In this document: piece by piece, positions 39,801 to 48,500 of the stretch
Position numbering within the stretch: the first letter of the stretch is position 1
How the letters are laid out: each line of letters starts with the position of its first letter
Assembly: GCA_013397795.1 (NCBI GenBank)
Contig: VZTJ01004517.1
Coordinates: 180,653-244,652, forward strand
Reading direction: 5' to 3'
DNA: 64,000 nt
Source of the DNA: Orthonyx spaldingii
Lineage: Eukaryota; Chordata; Aves; Passeriformes; Orthonychidae
Program-made: the position numbers and the translations under genes
Notes under the pieces: model-generated
The model's input: only the letters and a program-made list of their open reading frames with translations
Databases searched by the model: none
What the model was told of the DNA's origin: nothing

Positions 39801-42800
39801 AACACTTCAGTTAGCAGGATGAAGCTTCCAAGAGGACCACAATACGGCAATATGAGCACAAAGAATTTCATACGCTTTTAAAAATCGTCATACTCTATTA
39901 CAGGCTCAGCTGGCATAATGAAGATCCAAAATTTAATCTTTCTTAAATTCTGTTACAGCTTGCTCAGGTATTGCCAACGGAAGAGAATTTCTTGTTGTTC
40001 TTCAGATGCCAGCAGCTAAAGTCAAGTGAGGATTTCATGCAGGTACAGTATGAAAAGTTCCCTGTTATAAAACCATCCAAGACCTGCTTGCCATAAACAT
40101 ATCATTAAAGCATTCACATTCTGATTGCAGACATGGAGGAAATATGACAGCGACCACAGTGGCTTCATTGATTCTGAGGAACTTAAGGTAAACCAGTATT
40201 TATGAGCATGCACCACATGAGAACAGGTGTTGGATTACAGCCTGTGCTGCTATCTCTTTCCTCAAATACCCACCTGTGCATGTTTTTGCATTTCAAACAT
40301 GACCAAAAATGCAATACAATTAGCTGATGTTTTTATCACCAGTAAATTATTTAAAGTGAAACTCTAATCTGAACAATGTTTTTTTAAACCATGTTTTAAT
40401 TCAGATCAGTGTTGGTATCAAGTGACCCAGGGTACCAGGTAGCTTAAAAGTAAGAAAGATTAAGAAAGCAAGATGAGTCTCTGACAGCTATGTTGGTTAT
40501 TTTTTTGGTCTCTTAGGAGAAAGGGCTGCTTTGTTGTGTTTTTTTCTTAAGAGCATCACTACTATTAATCACCATGCTGCTGGACAGACTATGCTGTCTC
40601 AAGTATCATGTAACCCTACAATTTCCACTGTAATACTGTTAGACTAACACAAATGGAATTGTGCTGCCCCTGCTTGGTTAACATAGTAGGATTTTGGTAT
40701 CAGCTTTAATATGTACAAATAAGAGCAGAATCGAGGTTATCCCATTAGCCTTCTCAGCCTTGCACAGCTAAGAAATCTTAAAACTAGAGTGATTTTATTT
40801 TCCTAGTCATACAACTAACATCAATTTGTCGATGCTGAGTTAGTATCACAGAATCACAGGGTGGTTGTTAGGGACCACTGGGGGTCATCTGGTCCAACCC
40901 CTCTGCTCAAGCAAGACCACACAGAGCCAGTTGCCCAGGACCTTATTCAGGTGGCCTTTGAATGTCTCCAAGAATGAAGACTCTACAGCCTCCATGGGCA
41001 ACCTGTGCCAGTGCTGTGTCATCCTTGCAGTGAAAATGTGTTTCCCGATGCTCAGAGGGAACATTTTGCGTTTCACAATGTGACCATTGCCTACTGGAGC
41101 TAGGTCCAGTAGCCTATCTCCATCACCTTCACACTCTCCCTTGAAGTATTTATATACTTTGATAATGTTCTCCTGCAGCTCCTCTTCTCCAAGCTGAAGC
41201 ATCCCAGCTCTCTCCACCTTTCTTCATAGGAGAGATGCTCATGTAGAACAGATTCCTGAGTAGAAAGGTGCCATTTTCCATAGTTCAGCTGCATTTGATT
41301 TATTTTTGTAGCTTTACATTCAAAGGAATCAAAGCAATTCATAGCAAGGGAAAGATCTAGCAGTGTTTATCCATCTAATTTGGACTATTTTGCCTATATG
41401 TGGTATAAAGAAGAGTGATGTAAGTTTTAAATAAAGCACCAGGAGATCAAACTGTTAGAAATCTTTACGGATCTTCTTCTCAAAAAATGAATGCATGACA
41501 GAAAATTCACATCTTTTTCCTTTTTATCTTTTGAGTTTGATATCTGTGTGACATTTGCTGAGGATCTAAGCTTAGGGTAACCCTCAGGCAGACGAACCCA
41601 TTCTTCTGCTGACTGGTTGCACCAGGTTGGTAGGATCAGGAAGAGGTAGCACTTGAGAACTCTCCAGCTGTTAGATGATGCCTGCCGACTGCTGTATTTT
41701 AAAATAGATTTTAAAAGGCAGGACTGATTGAGGGCCAGGGAAAGAATGAAGACATTTTAACTGAATTTCTAATGGTTCATCTCTCTTGTTTGCCTCACAG
41801 AAAGAGACCATTTTAACACTGAAAATAAGACATAAATGCCCAGTTTTATTTTAAATCAGTATTTCTTGGCAAGCCCAAACATTTTTAAGTATTTGCTATG
41901 GGAGGAGTACCCCCACGTATGACTTTGTAAGTGAAATTTAAGCTAGAAATCAGGGAAACTTTTTAACAGTGGTAATGGTAGTAGAATATGTTGTCTAAGG
42001 GGGAGGCAGACTCTTCGTCACTGCCTGTATTTAGGAAAGGTTTGGCAATAGCTCAGATCAGAGAGTAATTCAGGAAGTTTAGATAGATAGAATCCTATCT
42101 TGAGACATGGACTGAATAGCCTTTTAATTTCCCTTCCAGTTCTATTTTCCATTGAAGCACACAAGATTACACATTTCCGTAACAACCATTTGTAACATTT
42201 CAGTCGTGTTTTTTGTTATACAAGCTACCAGGAAGGGCCTCCAGCATGGAGGGAGCCAGACTAAAAGAACTATAGTGGGTGTTAGTCATACAGCTATTGA
42301 CATGTTGCATTCAGGTTCAGGAAAACAAGTATATTTTCTTATAAACGCCCCCATTTTCTATTTTGAAATGTGGCCAAAAATTCCACAAAGATAATGACAC
42401 TCCAACTGATGACAGGAATTAGGTCCTTCATCAGGTCTTGTAATGCCCTCGTTATACAATCTAGTATCTTTCTTTGATGTCACAGATCTAGTGCAGAAAT
42501 TTAAAACACTGAATGGGTGGAAACAATCTTACTTTTTAAAGTAAAAATAGCTGGTGTTTCAAGTATCGTGACATCTAATTCTCATTCAAAAATGCAATGA
42601 AATTGGCTGCACACATTTAAAATACAAGGTAGGAAGAAGCAGTATGCTAGCATCAGGTAATGCCATGGGAAAGGACAAAACTTGATTAATCATTGATCAT
42701 TTCTGTAATATTGTTCCTATGTTGAAAGAAGTGATTAGGCATCTAAGTTTTCAAGGAGACCCAAGGTTAATTAGTTTAGTTAACTGATAGAGCTGATTAA

Positions 42801-45800
42801 GAAGTAGTATACTTGAAAGCCAAACTTTTTTCCAAATTCACAATACAACAAATGGTGTACAATGCAGGAAGTTTTATTAGTTACTTTGTCCAAATAAAAA
42901 TCAATATACTTGAACTTATGAAAAGAAACATATATTCTTTGCTGTTAATAACTATTTTTTCCTACTTATTTGGAACTTCAGTAGTAAATACTAAAGTGGA
43001 AGTAAAGTAGTATTTTCTATTACTTTAATCTGAAGTTAGCAAGTCAAACAGTTTATACTGTAGATAAAAATTCACCTATTACTCTATTTATTTTAACAGA
43101 GCTTCTTGAAAGATTTATTACAGAAAGCAAATAAGCAGATTGAAGACTCAAAGCTAACGGAATACACAGAAATAATGGTAAGGTTATTTACAGGTATAAT
43201 GGGTTAATCCAAACTCTGTTTATCTTTAGCCACTGCAAGGCTCCAAATGACTTGGAGATCCACCAGGTCCCAATCAGACTATGACATTGCAAGGGAGAGA
43301 CAACTGTGGCACCTAGGACTGCAAGTATTTCTGCAGCTACAGAGCTTTAATGGGCAGTTTTCAGGACTGCTTAAAAAGAAAACCCCAGGAATTTTTAACC
43401 TTCTTGGTATTTATGTAATATCATGCCATGCCATAATATTTTCCCTGTTTTGCTTCCTTGTGCCACTAGTTGTAAAACCAAAGTCTTCACATTTCATAGG
43501 AGCAAATTTTTTCTTGTCATATGATTATATTTAGATCAAATTAATTTGGTGTTACTTTCTATGTTTTGCCTTCTTACAGTGCTCTGGTGTCTGTCTCTTG
43601 TCTTAAAAGCCGTCACTGCATGGTGGCTTCCTTAGATGTACAAATATCTCACACTTTCCTTCTCCCCTTGCTTCAAGAAAGATAAATTGACATCTTAGAT
43701 AAACACTATAGCAAAACTGTTGCTTCCCTGACCTTAAATCAGCCCATCCTCAAAAAAATCCGTCCATCTTATCACTATGGTACTCCATGGTAAGGACAAG
43801 TACTGGCTTCTGCATGGGCTTTTCAAGAAAAAAAAGACAGAATTCTGGTCTTCGGGAAATGTGTAACACTACGTTTTTTGTTTTACCAGCTTGTTTTCAT
43901 CCTAAAATACTTTTAACAATCAAAAATGTGCTAGGTAGATGCACTAGCCCTCAAACTGGCTTAAGAATGGACTAACAAAACTTGTGTTTCTCCTGGAAAA
44001 AGTCTGCTGGTTCATTGTACCAGTATAAACCATTTACATAGAATTGTCACTGTTCATTCACTGGTGAAGATAACATTTTCATTCAGGGAGATTTTTGACC
44101 TCCATCCTAAAGTGTGCTGCAAGTTCTGGCCTCTGCACAGACACACAATGACAAAGAATTTAGTTATAAAAGAAAAATATAAGCCCAGCTCTCCAATAAT
44201 CTCCTCAGAAAACAAAAGGATAATAGAAAATGCAGAGTCCTGAGCAGCTGCTGCCAGGCAGAGCCAGCCACTAACAACTCATCAAAATACAAAATAAGTT
44301 CACTTCACAGCTGCCACTGCTTACCTCCCCCAAATGCAAATCTGCTTTCACAGGAAATGTATGCAAGGCAAATGCTTTTATACAAGGGAAGGAAGTGTTA
44401 AAAGGAACACGGTGTTGTGTAGAAATAAACATTTGTAGAATTGGTCACTTTTTTCTGGTATCCTTTGTCATTTATTGTGTATTAAGAAAGTGAAATTAGA
44501 TATTTTTTCATTGTTCTTTTTTCATTTCATTTCACATTAATTCCCTCTCTAAAAGGATATACATTTATGTATACATGTCAGTACAGGATGTTGCTTTTCC
44601 TTTTATCTATAAACTACATCTAAAATTACTGTGATTGCAGCTGATGGGATGGAGCGTGGGTGGTGGTGCTTGCAATACAATGTTTTATAGTCTGCTACTT
44701 TTATGACTCTTTTATACAGCAAGTGCAATATAATGTTTGAAAGTAAAAGATGGAACTGTACAGACGTAAATACTGGAAGAGAAAGTCCTAAGCAGGAGCA
44801 ATATCTTCATCTACTTCTAACAGCTGTTATAAGCTGTTTGTGCCTCTCAAGTAGCAGCTCATCCTTTTAAGGCCTCGAAGGAAAACACTTTAATAGTAGA
44901 GTTATTAAAAATTATTATAAATAGTAATCACTTATTTTGTGAAATTATATCAACATAGTTATTACTATAATTTAATTATACTTATTTGGAGATATTTATT
45001 TTCATCAAGAAAATATGATCATCTGCAACATCTGTTCACTTTCTTTTTTTTAATATATCACAGTAACAAAGCATTGTCTTAAATACTTAGACCTAATCAA
45101 TTGAATGAAATGTCTATTGTTTTCTGTCTAGAGAACTGAATATCTTGGATTTTATTGCACTTTACCCAAGAGTTTTTTCATCTTTATGAATAGAGAATAA
45201 TGATTCTATTATCCAATTGTGACATGAAGTCAAAAGTAAAATGTTACCACATCAACACTCCTCTCATTTATAAATAATTACATGCACATTTCTCATACAG
45301 GACATTCATTCATCAGCATAGACAGGTTAAGACCTATCTTGCCACAGGTTAATCAGAATTGCTCATCTGGTTTCTTGTCAAGCTTTTGCAGTAGAATTAA
45401 TTACTATAAATTACTTAGTCAGTACTTAAAATAAATGTATTACACAGCAAATGTGACCTGGGGACATCATTTCAGGATAAAGTTAATTGGATTTAAGTTT
45501 TCCAAATAAGTGTTTTCTTCATTAGGTTAATTTTGATTAGCAATTTAAATTATATCTTCTTTCAGCTCAGGATGTTTGATGCAAACAATGATGGAAAGTT
45601 GGAGCTAACTGAACTGGCCAGGTATGTCTCCTGTTTCTTTTCACAACAAATATCATGTACCAAGTGCTGTAATGGGAACAGTTAAATATTTTGACCTTTG
45701 GTTTTTTTCTCTCCAAAGACTACTCCCTGTACAGGAAAATTTTCTTATTAAATTCCAGGTATGAATATTCACATTCTTCAGGTAACCTGTCACCATCACA

Positions 45801-46630
45801 TATAACTGCTGTCATTAATGGATTTGTTTTCCTTTTGGCATTTAGGGTGTCAAAATGTGTGCAAAAGAATTCAATAATGCCTTTGAGATGTATGATCAAG
45901 TAAGTCTTTAAAAAAATGTTTTTATCAACTGCATATTTTATTGGCACTTATTTTCTGAATTTGTGGAAAACTAGCTGTAACCTCTGGAGTTAAAAATAAA
46001 TGTTTAAACTTATCTTTAATGGTATTTTACAGGATGGCAATGGCTATATAGATGAAAATGAACTTGATGCCCTACTGAAGGATCTCTGTGAAAAGAACAA
46101 AAAGGTAATCCTAGAGGGCTTCTTTCCCCTTAGAGATTAGATTTAATTTGGATTTTAAGGACACTTTAATCCACTCTAATAAGATAAATATAGAGCTTCT
46201 AAGTCATAATTCCTGAAGTCAAAGTACAACTAAAAATTGTGGTGGAAATAATAGCAGTGTAAATCCTGAACTAGGGGAGTTGTGATTACACAGTGACACT
46301 GTCAAGAGCTTGCTTGCTTCTGAGACATCAGCCAGCAGCAAACTAACATATGGCTATCACAAGGATAACATACAAATATATAAAAACATTTTAGTGTGTT
46401 ACTGTCAGACAGGCTGAGATACCTGGGATTTTTTTCTCATTTCTTGCCATTGGAAGTAAACTTGTTCATGCTGATAACTAAACAAGATTATAAAGCATTA
46501 TCTGTTCTTTAAATAGGAATTAGACATTACCAACCTTGCAACATACAAGAAAAGCATCATGGCCTTGTCTGATGGAGGAAAGCTTTACCGAGCAGAATTG
46601 GCTCTTATTCTCTGTGCTGAGGAAAACTAG
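30740..46630 (+). CDS. CALB1: Calbindin-D28k (calbindin 1), exons 2-11; exon 1 missing in gap
   Basis: Calbindin-D28k is a cytosolic EF-hand protein that buffers calcium and helps move it across cells. It is made in neurons and, in birds, in vitamin D-responsive intestine, kidney and eggshell gland. Ten exons join in frame to give residues 28-262 (numbering assumes the usual 27 residues plus one base from exon 1), matching the 262-residue family length. Six EF-hands are present. Loops 1, 3, 4 and 5 keep the acidic ligands: the end of loop 1 in exon 2 (NGFMDGKE), loop 3 in exon 5 (DSDHSGFIDSEE), loop 4 in exon 7 (DANNDGKLELTE) and loop 5 across exons 9-10 (DQ plus DGNGYIDENE). Loops 2 (exon 3) and 6 (exon 11) are degenerate, as known for this protein. 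All ten visible acceptors are AG and all nine visible donors GT. No frameshift or internal stop occurs. Calretinin, the nearest paralogue, is a poorer fit to remembered sequence. Exon coordinates are listed separately. Confidence 0.97.
30817..35252 (+). other. CALB1: CALB1 intron 2 (4.4 kb)
   Basis: The intron is bounded by GTAGGT and a TTTGTAG acceptor. It holds the homopurine tract listed separately and long AT-rich sequence. Open frames inside it (up to about 108 codons) have no family resemblance. Confidence 0.85.
31197..31249 (+). repeat. Homopurine (A/G) tract
   Basis: Fifty-three consecutive purines, G-rich at the left and A-rich at the right, lie near the start of CALB1 intron 2. Such tracts can form triplex DNA and vary in length. 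Confidence 0.85.
35253..35327 (+). CDS. CALB1: CALB1 exon 3
   Basis: A 75-bp exon of 25 codons, DLTPEMKAFV through KIGIVE, with donor GTAAGA. It covers residues 54-78, with the non-canonical loop of EF-hand 2 (DQYGKTTDGKIG). The remembered chicken protein has Ala at the first Thr of TTDG. Confidence 0.96.
35328..39958 (+). other. CALB1: CALB1 intron 3 (4.6 kb)
   Basis: The donor is GTAAGA and the acceptor is CTGTTACAG. The sequence is AT-rich and non-coding. It contains the 24-bp tandem repeat with AP-1-like cores listed separately. No transposon was recognised. Confidence 0.85.
35727..35774 (+). repeat. 24-bp tandem repeat carrying two TGAGTCA (AP-1-like) cores
   Basis: Two adjacent 24-bp copies (35727-35750 and 35751-35774) differ at two positions. 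Each contains TGAGTCA, the AP-1/TRE consensus, at 35733-35739 and 35757-35763. The cores are therefore exactly 24 bp apart. They lie 400 bp downstream of exon 3 in intron 3. Binding is not shown by sequence. Confidence 0.85.
39959..40042 (+). CDS. CALB1: CALB1 exon 4
   Basis: An 84-bp exon of 28 codons (residues 79-106), LAQVLPTEENF through KSSEDFMQ, between a TTACAG acceptor and a GTACAG donor. It encodes the linker helix region between EF-hands 2 and 3. Confidence 0.96.
40131..40187 (+). CDS. CALB1: CALB1 exon 5
   Basis: A 57-bp exon of 19 codons (residues 107-125) reading TWRKYDSDHSGFIDSEELK. It holds the whole of EF-hand loop 3 with canonical ligands D, D, S, E. It follows an intron of only 88 bp, and the donor is GTAAAC. 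Confidence 0.96.
40845..41240 (-). mobile_element. CR1 LINE fragment, 3' UTR region
   Basis: On the plus strand it begins ATCACAGAATCACAGGGTGG and continues through GGACCACTGGGGGTCATCTG, GTCCAACCCCTCTGCTCAAG and a segment about chronologically labelled CR1 3'-region sequence up to AGCTGAAGCATCCCAGCTCT. This is the reverse complement of a CR1 3' end whose tail repeat is at about 40850. It is antisense to CALB1 in intron 5, carries no intact reverse transcriptase frame and is 5'-truncated. The edge near 41240 is approximate. Confidence 0.9.
41940..42155 (+). mobile_element. Diverged ancient CR1-like LINE 3' end
   Basis: The order of motifs fits an old CR1-like tail in sense orientation: TTGTCTAAGGGGGAGGCAGA, CTCTTCGTCACTGCCTGTAT, TTAGGAAAGGTTTGGCAAT, then CATGGACTGAATAGCC and TTCCCTTCCAGTTCTATTTT. 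Many differences from the remembered consensus suggest an old insertion. The left edge is uncertain and the call rests on pattern memory. Confidence 0.62.
43100..43177 (+). CDS. CALB1: CALB1 exon 6
   Basis: A 78-bp exon of 26 codons (residues 126-151), SFLKDLLQKANK through EYTEIM, with donor GTAAGG. It encodes the exiting helix of EF-hand 3 and the linker into EF-hand 4. Confidence 0.96.
43178..45565 (+). other. CALB1: CALB1 intron 6 (2.4 kb)
   Basis: AT-rich non-coding sequence, strongly so near 44880-45070. No repeat family or coding exon was recognised. It ends in a CTTCTTTCAG acceptor. Confidence 0.85.
45566..45621 (+). CDS. CALB1: CALB1 exon 7
   Basis: A 56-bp exon of 18 codons plus two bases of Arg170, reading LRMFDANNDGKLELTELA. 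It carries EF-hand loop 4 with all expected acidic ligands. The donor is GTATGT. Confidence 0.96.
45719..45758 (+). CDS. CALB1: CALB1 exon 8
   Basis: A 40-bp micro-sized exon. It supplies the last base of Arg170 and 13 codons, LLPVQENFLIKFQ (residues 171-183). The flanking introns are 97 and 87 bp. The donor is GTATGA. Confidence 0.96.
45846..45899 (+). CDS. CALB1: CALB1 exon 9
   Basis: A 54-bp exon of 18 codons (residues 184-201), GVKMCAKEFNNAFEMYDQ, between a TTTAG acceptor and a GTAAGT donor. It contributes the entering helix and first two loop residues of EF-hand 5. The second Asn of FNNAF is Lys in chicken as I remember it. Confidence 0.96.
46033..46104 (+). CDS. CALB1: CALB1 exon 10
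   Basis: A 72-bp exon of 24 codons (residues 202-225), DGNGYIDENELD through CEKNKK, with donor GTAATC. It completes the canonical EF-hand 5 loop. Confidence 0.96.
46105..46516 (+). other. CALB1: CALB1 intron 10 (412 bp)
   Basis: A short intron from GTAATC to AAATAG. Nothing besides splice signals was recognised. Confidence 0.9.
46517..46630 (+). CDS. CALB1: CALB1 exon 11, coding part, with stop
   Basis: A 114-bp coding portion of 37 codons (residues 226-262), ELDITNLATYKK through ILCAEEN, then TAG at 46628-46630. It carries the degenerate EF-hand 6 (SDGGKLYRAEL), which does not bind calcium in this family. The C-terminal residues match the family end. Confidence 0.97.
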   Translation, partial: ELDITNLATYKKSIMALSDGGKLYRAELALILCAEEN

Positions 46631-47328
46631 AGCTCTTCTATCATGTCCACTTAACTAGTGATGTACTCTACACAATAACTGTGCACTATAAGGGAGTAGG
46701 CTGTATTTTTAAACTGCATATAGAAAACTAGCCAGGATGTGTGGCACATTCCTTTCAGTTTGTTTCTATACTGTTTGTAATGTACAGTTTTTGTAACAAT
46801 AAGATTGATAAAGAGAATGTCAGTGTTTGGGCCAGTCTGTATATTCAAAAAGAAACTAAATATGTCAGGGTTGGTTTTGGTTGGGTTTTTTGCTTTCATA
46901 AACACGGCTGGAGAAAAATTAAACCTGCTGACATTGCTGTGGTCATCATATCCTTTGACACTTGCAACATTTCTTGTTGAACTACATAACAAAAAGATCT
47001 ACACATATCTTTCCCATAACAAAGAAATGTGGGGTTTTAAAATATAAAACATGAATTCAGATTAAATATGATCTAGGTCTGAAACGGGAAAGAGACATTG
47101 GTATGTCTGATTTCAAAAATTTAATAAGGCACTAAGAAATATTTTCAGTTGTCAAACCACCCACTTACAGGTCTGTACTCTCTGCAGTCTTACAATTACT
47201 CTTCTCATTACGAATTCATAGCATATAGACAAAGCATTTATCTGGAATAGATCTCCATGCAGTAGTTGATAAAAATATAGTGTTCTCAATCTAGCTGTTT
47301 TACTGAATTTAAACATAGGCACTTCAGA

Positions 47329-47334
47329 AATAAA
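47329..47334 (+). terminator. CALB1: AATAAA polyadenylation signal, proximal
   Basis: A canonical hexamer about 700 bp after the stop codon, followed by a T/G-rich stretch (AATCTGTCTTG). It would give the shortest CALB1 mRNA. Confidence 0.7.
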
Positions 47335-47972
47335 TGCCTTTAATCTGTCTTGAAATCCTGGCTAAATGACAGGTAGTATAGTTAATACACAGATTAACAT
47401 ATGATATTATAAGTGTACCTTTCATGACTATTGCTGTGTCAGAGAATATGACAATCCATTTTCTAAACTATTTTCACATTTTGCAGGTTATAATTATTCT
47501 AGTAAATTGCTGTTTTTACATCATATTCTGTGTAATCTATAATTAAATTTAATATCCTAAGATTATTGGTGTCTAGTTTGTGTATCTCCTGGATTCTTAT
47601 ATCTGGACTACGTAAAGGACAAACTGACTATTTTAAAAAAATGTGCCTCCTTGGATCTTACACTGAATTACTAGTCTATATCAATAACATTAAAATTTGA
47701 CATTAAATGAAGAAAAAACAATAGTAGAGATTTTATAACAATTTAGTAATTTAGTTTACATGATGGGCTCTGCTTTTTATTATATTAGAGATGTATTTTT
47801 TAAACGGGAACTATACTATGAAGCAGCCCTCTCTTCTTGCATCTTTGGGGTTTTTTGGCCTGGCTCCCTTTTTACTTTACACCAATTTTATGCCAGACAA
47901 ATTCATGAATGTCCAGGCCACTGCTCCCAGTAAGGAAGGAGAAGGAAGGAAATTGGGCTGTGTCTTAAAGCC

Positions 47973-47978
47973 AATAAA
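47973..47978 (+). terminator. CALB1: AATAAA polyadenylation signal, middle
   Basis: A canonical hexamer about 1.34 kb after the stop, with GT-rich sequence downstream (CCGTGTACAACTGTTTTGG). Confidence 0.7.
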
Positions 47979-48476
47979 CCTATGCTGCCTCCGTGTACAA
48001 CTGTTTTGGAAGCAATTCCAGGTTAGCAGATTAATTATATACAACTTCTCAGATGCATTTGTGTGTCTTGTTTAACAAATGGAAGCATATGCATTTTATT
48101 TGAAACGTGACTCAAACAATGAGGCTCAACCTTTCAAGATTACAGTCAATGAACTCCTGCTGAAATTAATCCTTGAATTCCTCAGGTGAACTCAAGCAAC
48201 TAAATACTATTTCAGGAATAGTCTAACAGCCTTAGGCTCTCTTCAGGCTGAGCCTTGGAAGGTTAAGGGGTAGGTGGTTCTGGATGGGGTCTTGCTGGGA
48301 AAAAAAACCACACAAAAAACTAAAATAAGGCTAAGTCAGCTCATTCTCGCTGTTTTACTCCCACTCCATGCACAGTGATTTTTACCATCTTACTGCTTGT
48401 CTCCTCTTTTCTCTATGCAATGTGAAATACAATTGTGTACATTAAGTGAAGGAACAGTGAATCTGCCTATCAGTAC

Positions 48477-48482
48477 AATAAA
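48477..48482 (+). terminator. CALB1: AATAAA polyadenylation signal, distal
   Basis: A canonical hexamer about 1.85 kb after the stop, followed by T/G-rich ATTGATATTGTTCATATTG. This is taken as the distal end of CALB1. Another AATAAA at 48819-48824 is possible but less well supported. Confidence 0.7.
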
Positions 48483-48500
48483 TGATTGATATTGTTCATA

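Larger units (their letters stand above)
40188..43099 (+). other. CALB1: CALB1 intron 5 (2.9 kb)
   Basis: The intron holds two CR1-type fragments in opposite orientations, listed separately. The rest is unassigned AT-rich sequence. The acceptor is TTTTAACAG. Confidence 0.85.
46631..48500 (+). other. CALB1: CALB1 3' UTR
   Basis: About 1.9 kb of AT-rich sequence after the stop, up to the third AATAAA signal plus about 18 bp. Open frames inside it on both strands (for example 46651-46992 minus) are chance. The length is inferred from the signals and from the long 3' UTR known for avian calbindin mRNA. The cleavage point is not directly visible. Confidence 0.75.

Noticed and set aside
46651..46992. 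113-codon minus-strand frame
   Set aside because: It is antisense within the CALB1 3' UTR and has no family resemblance.
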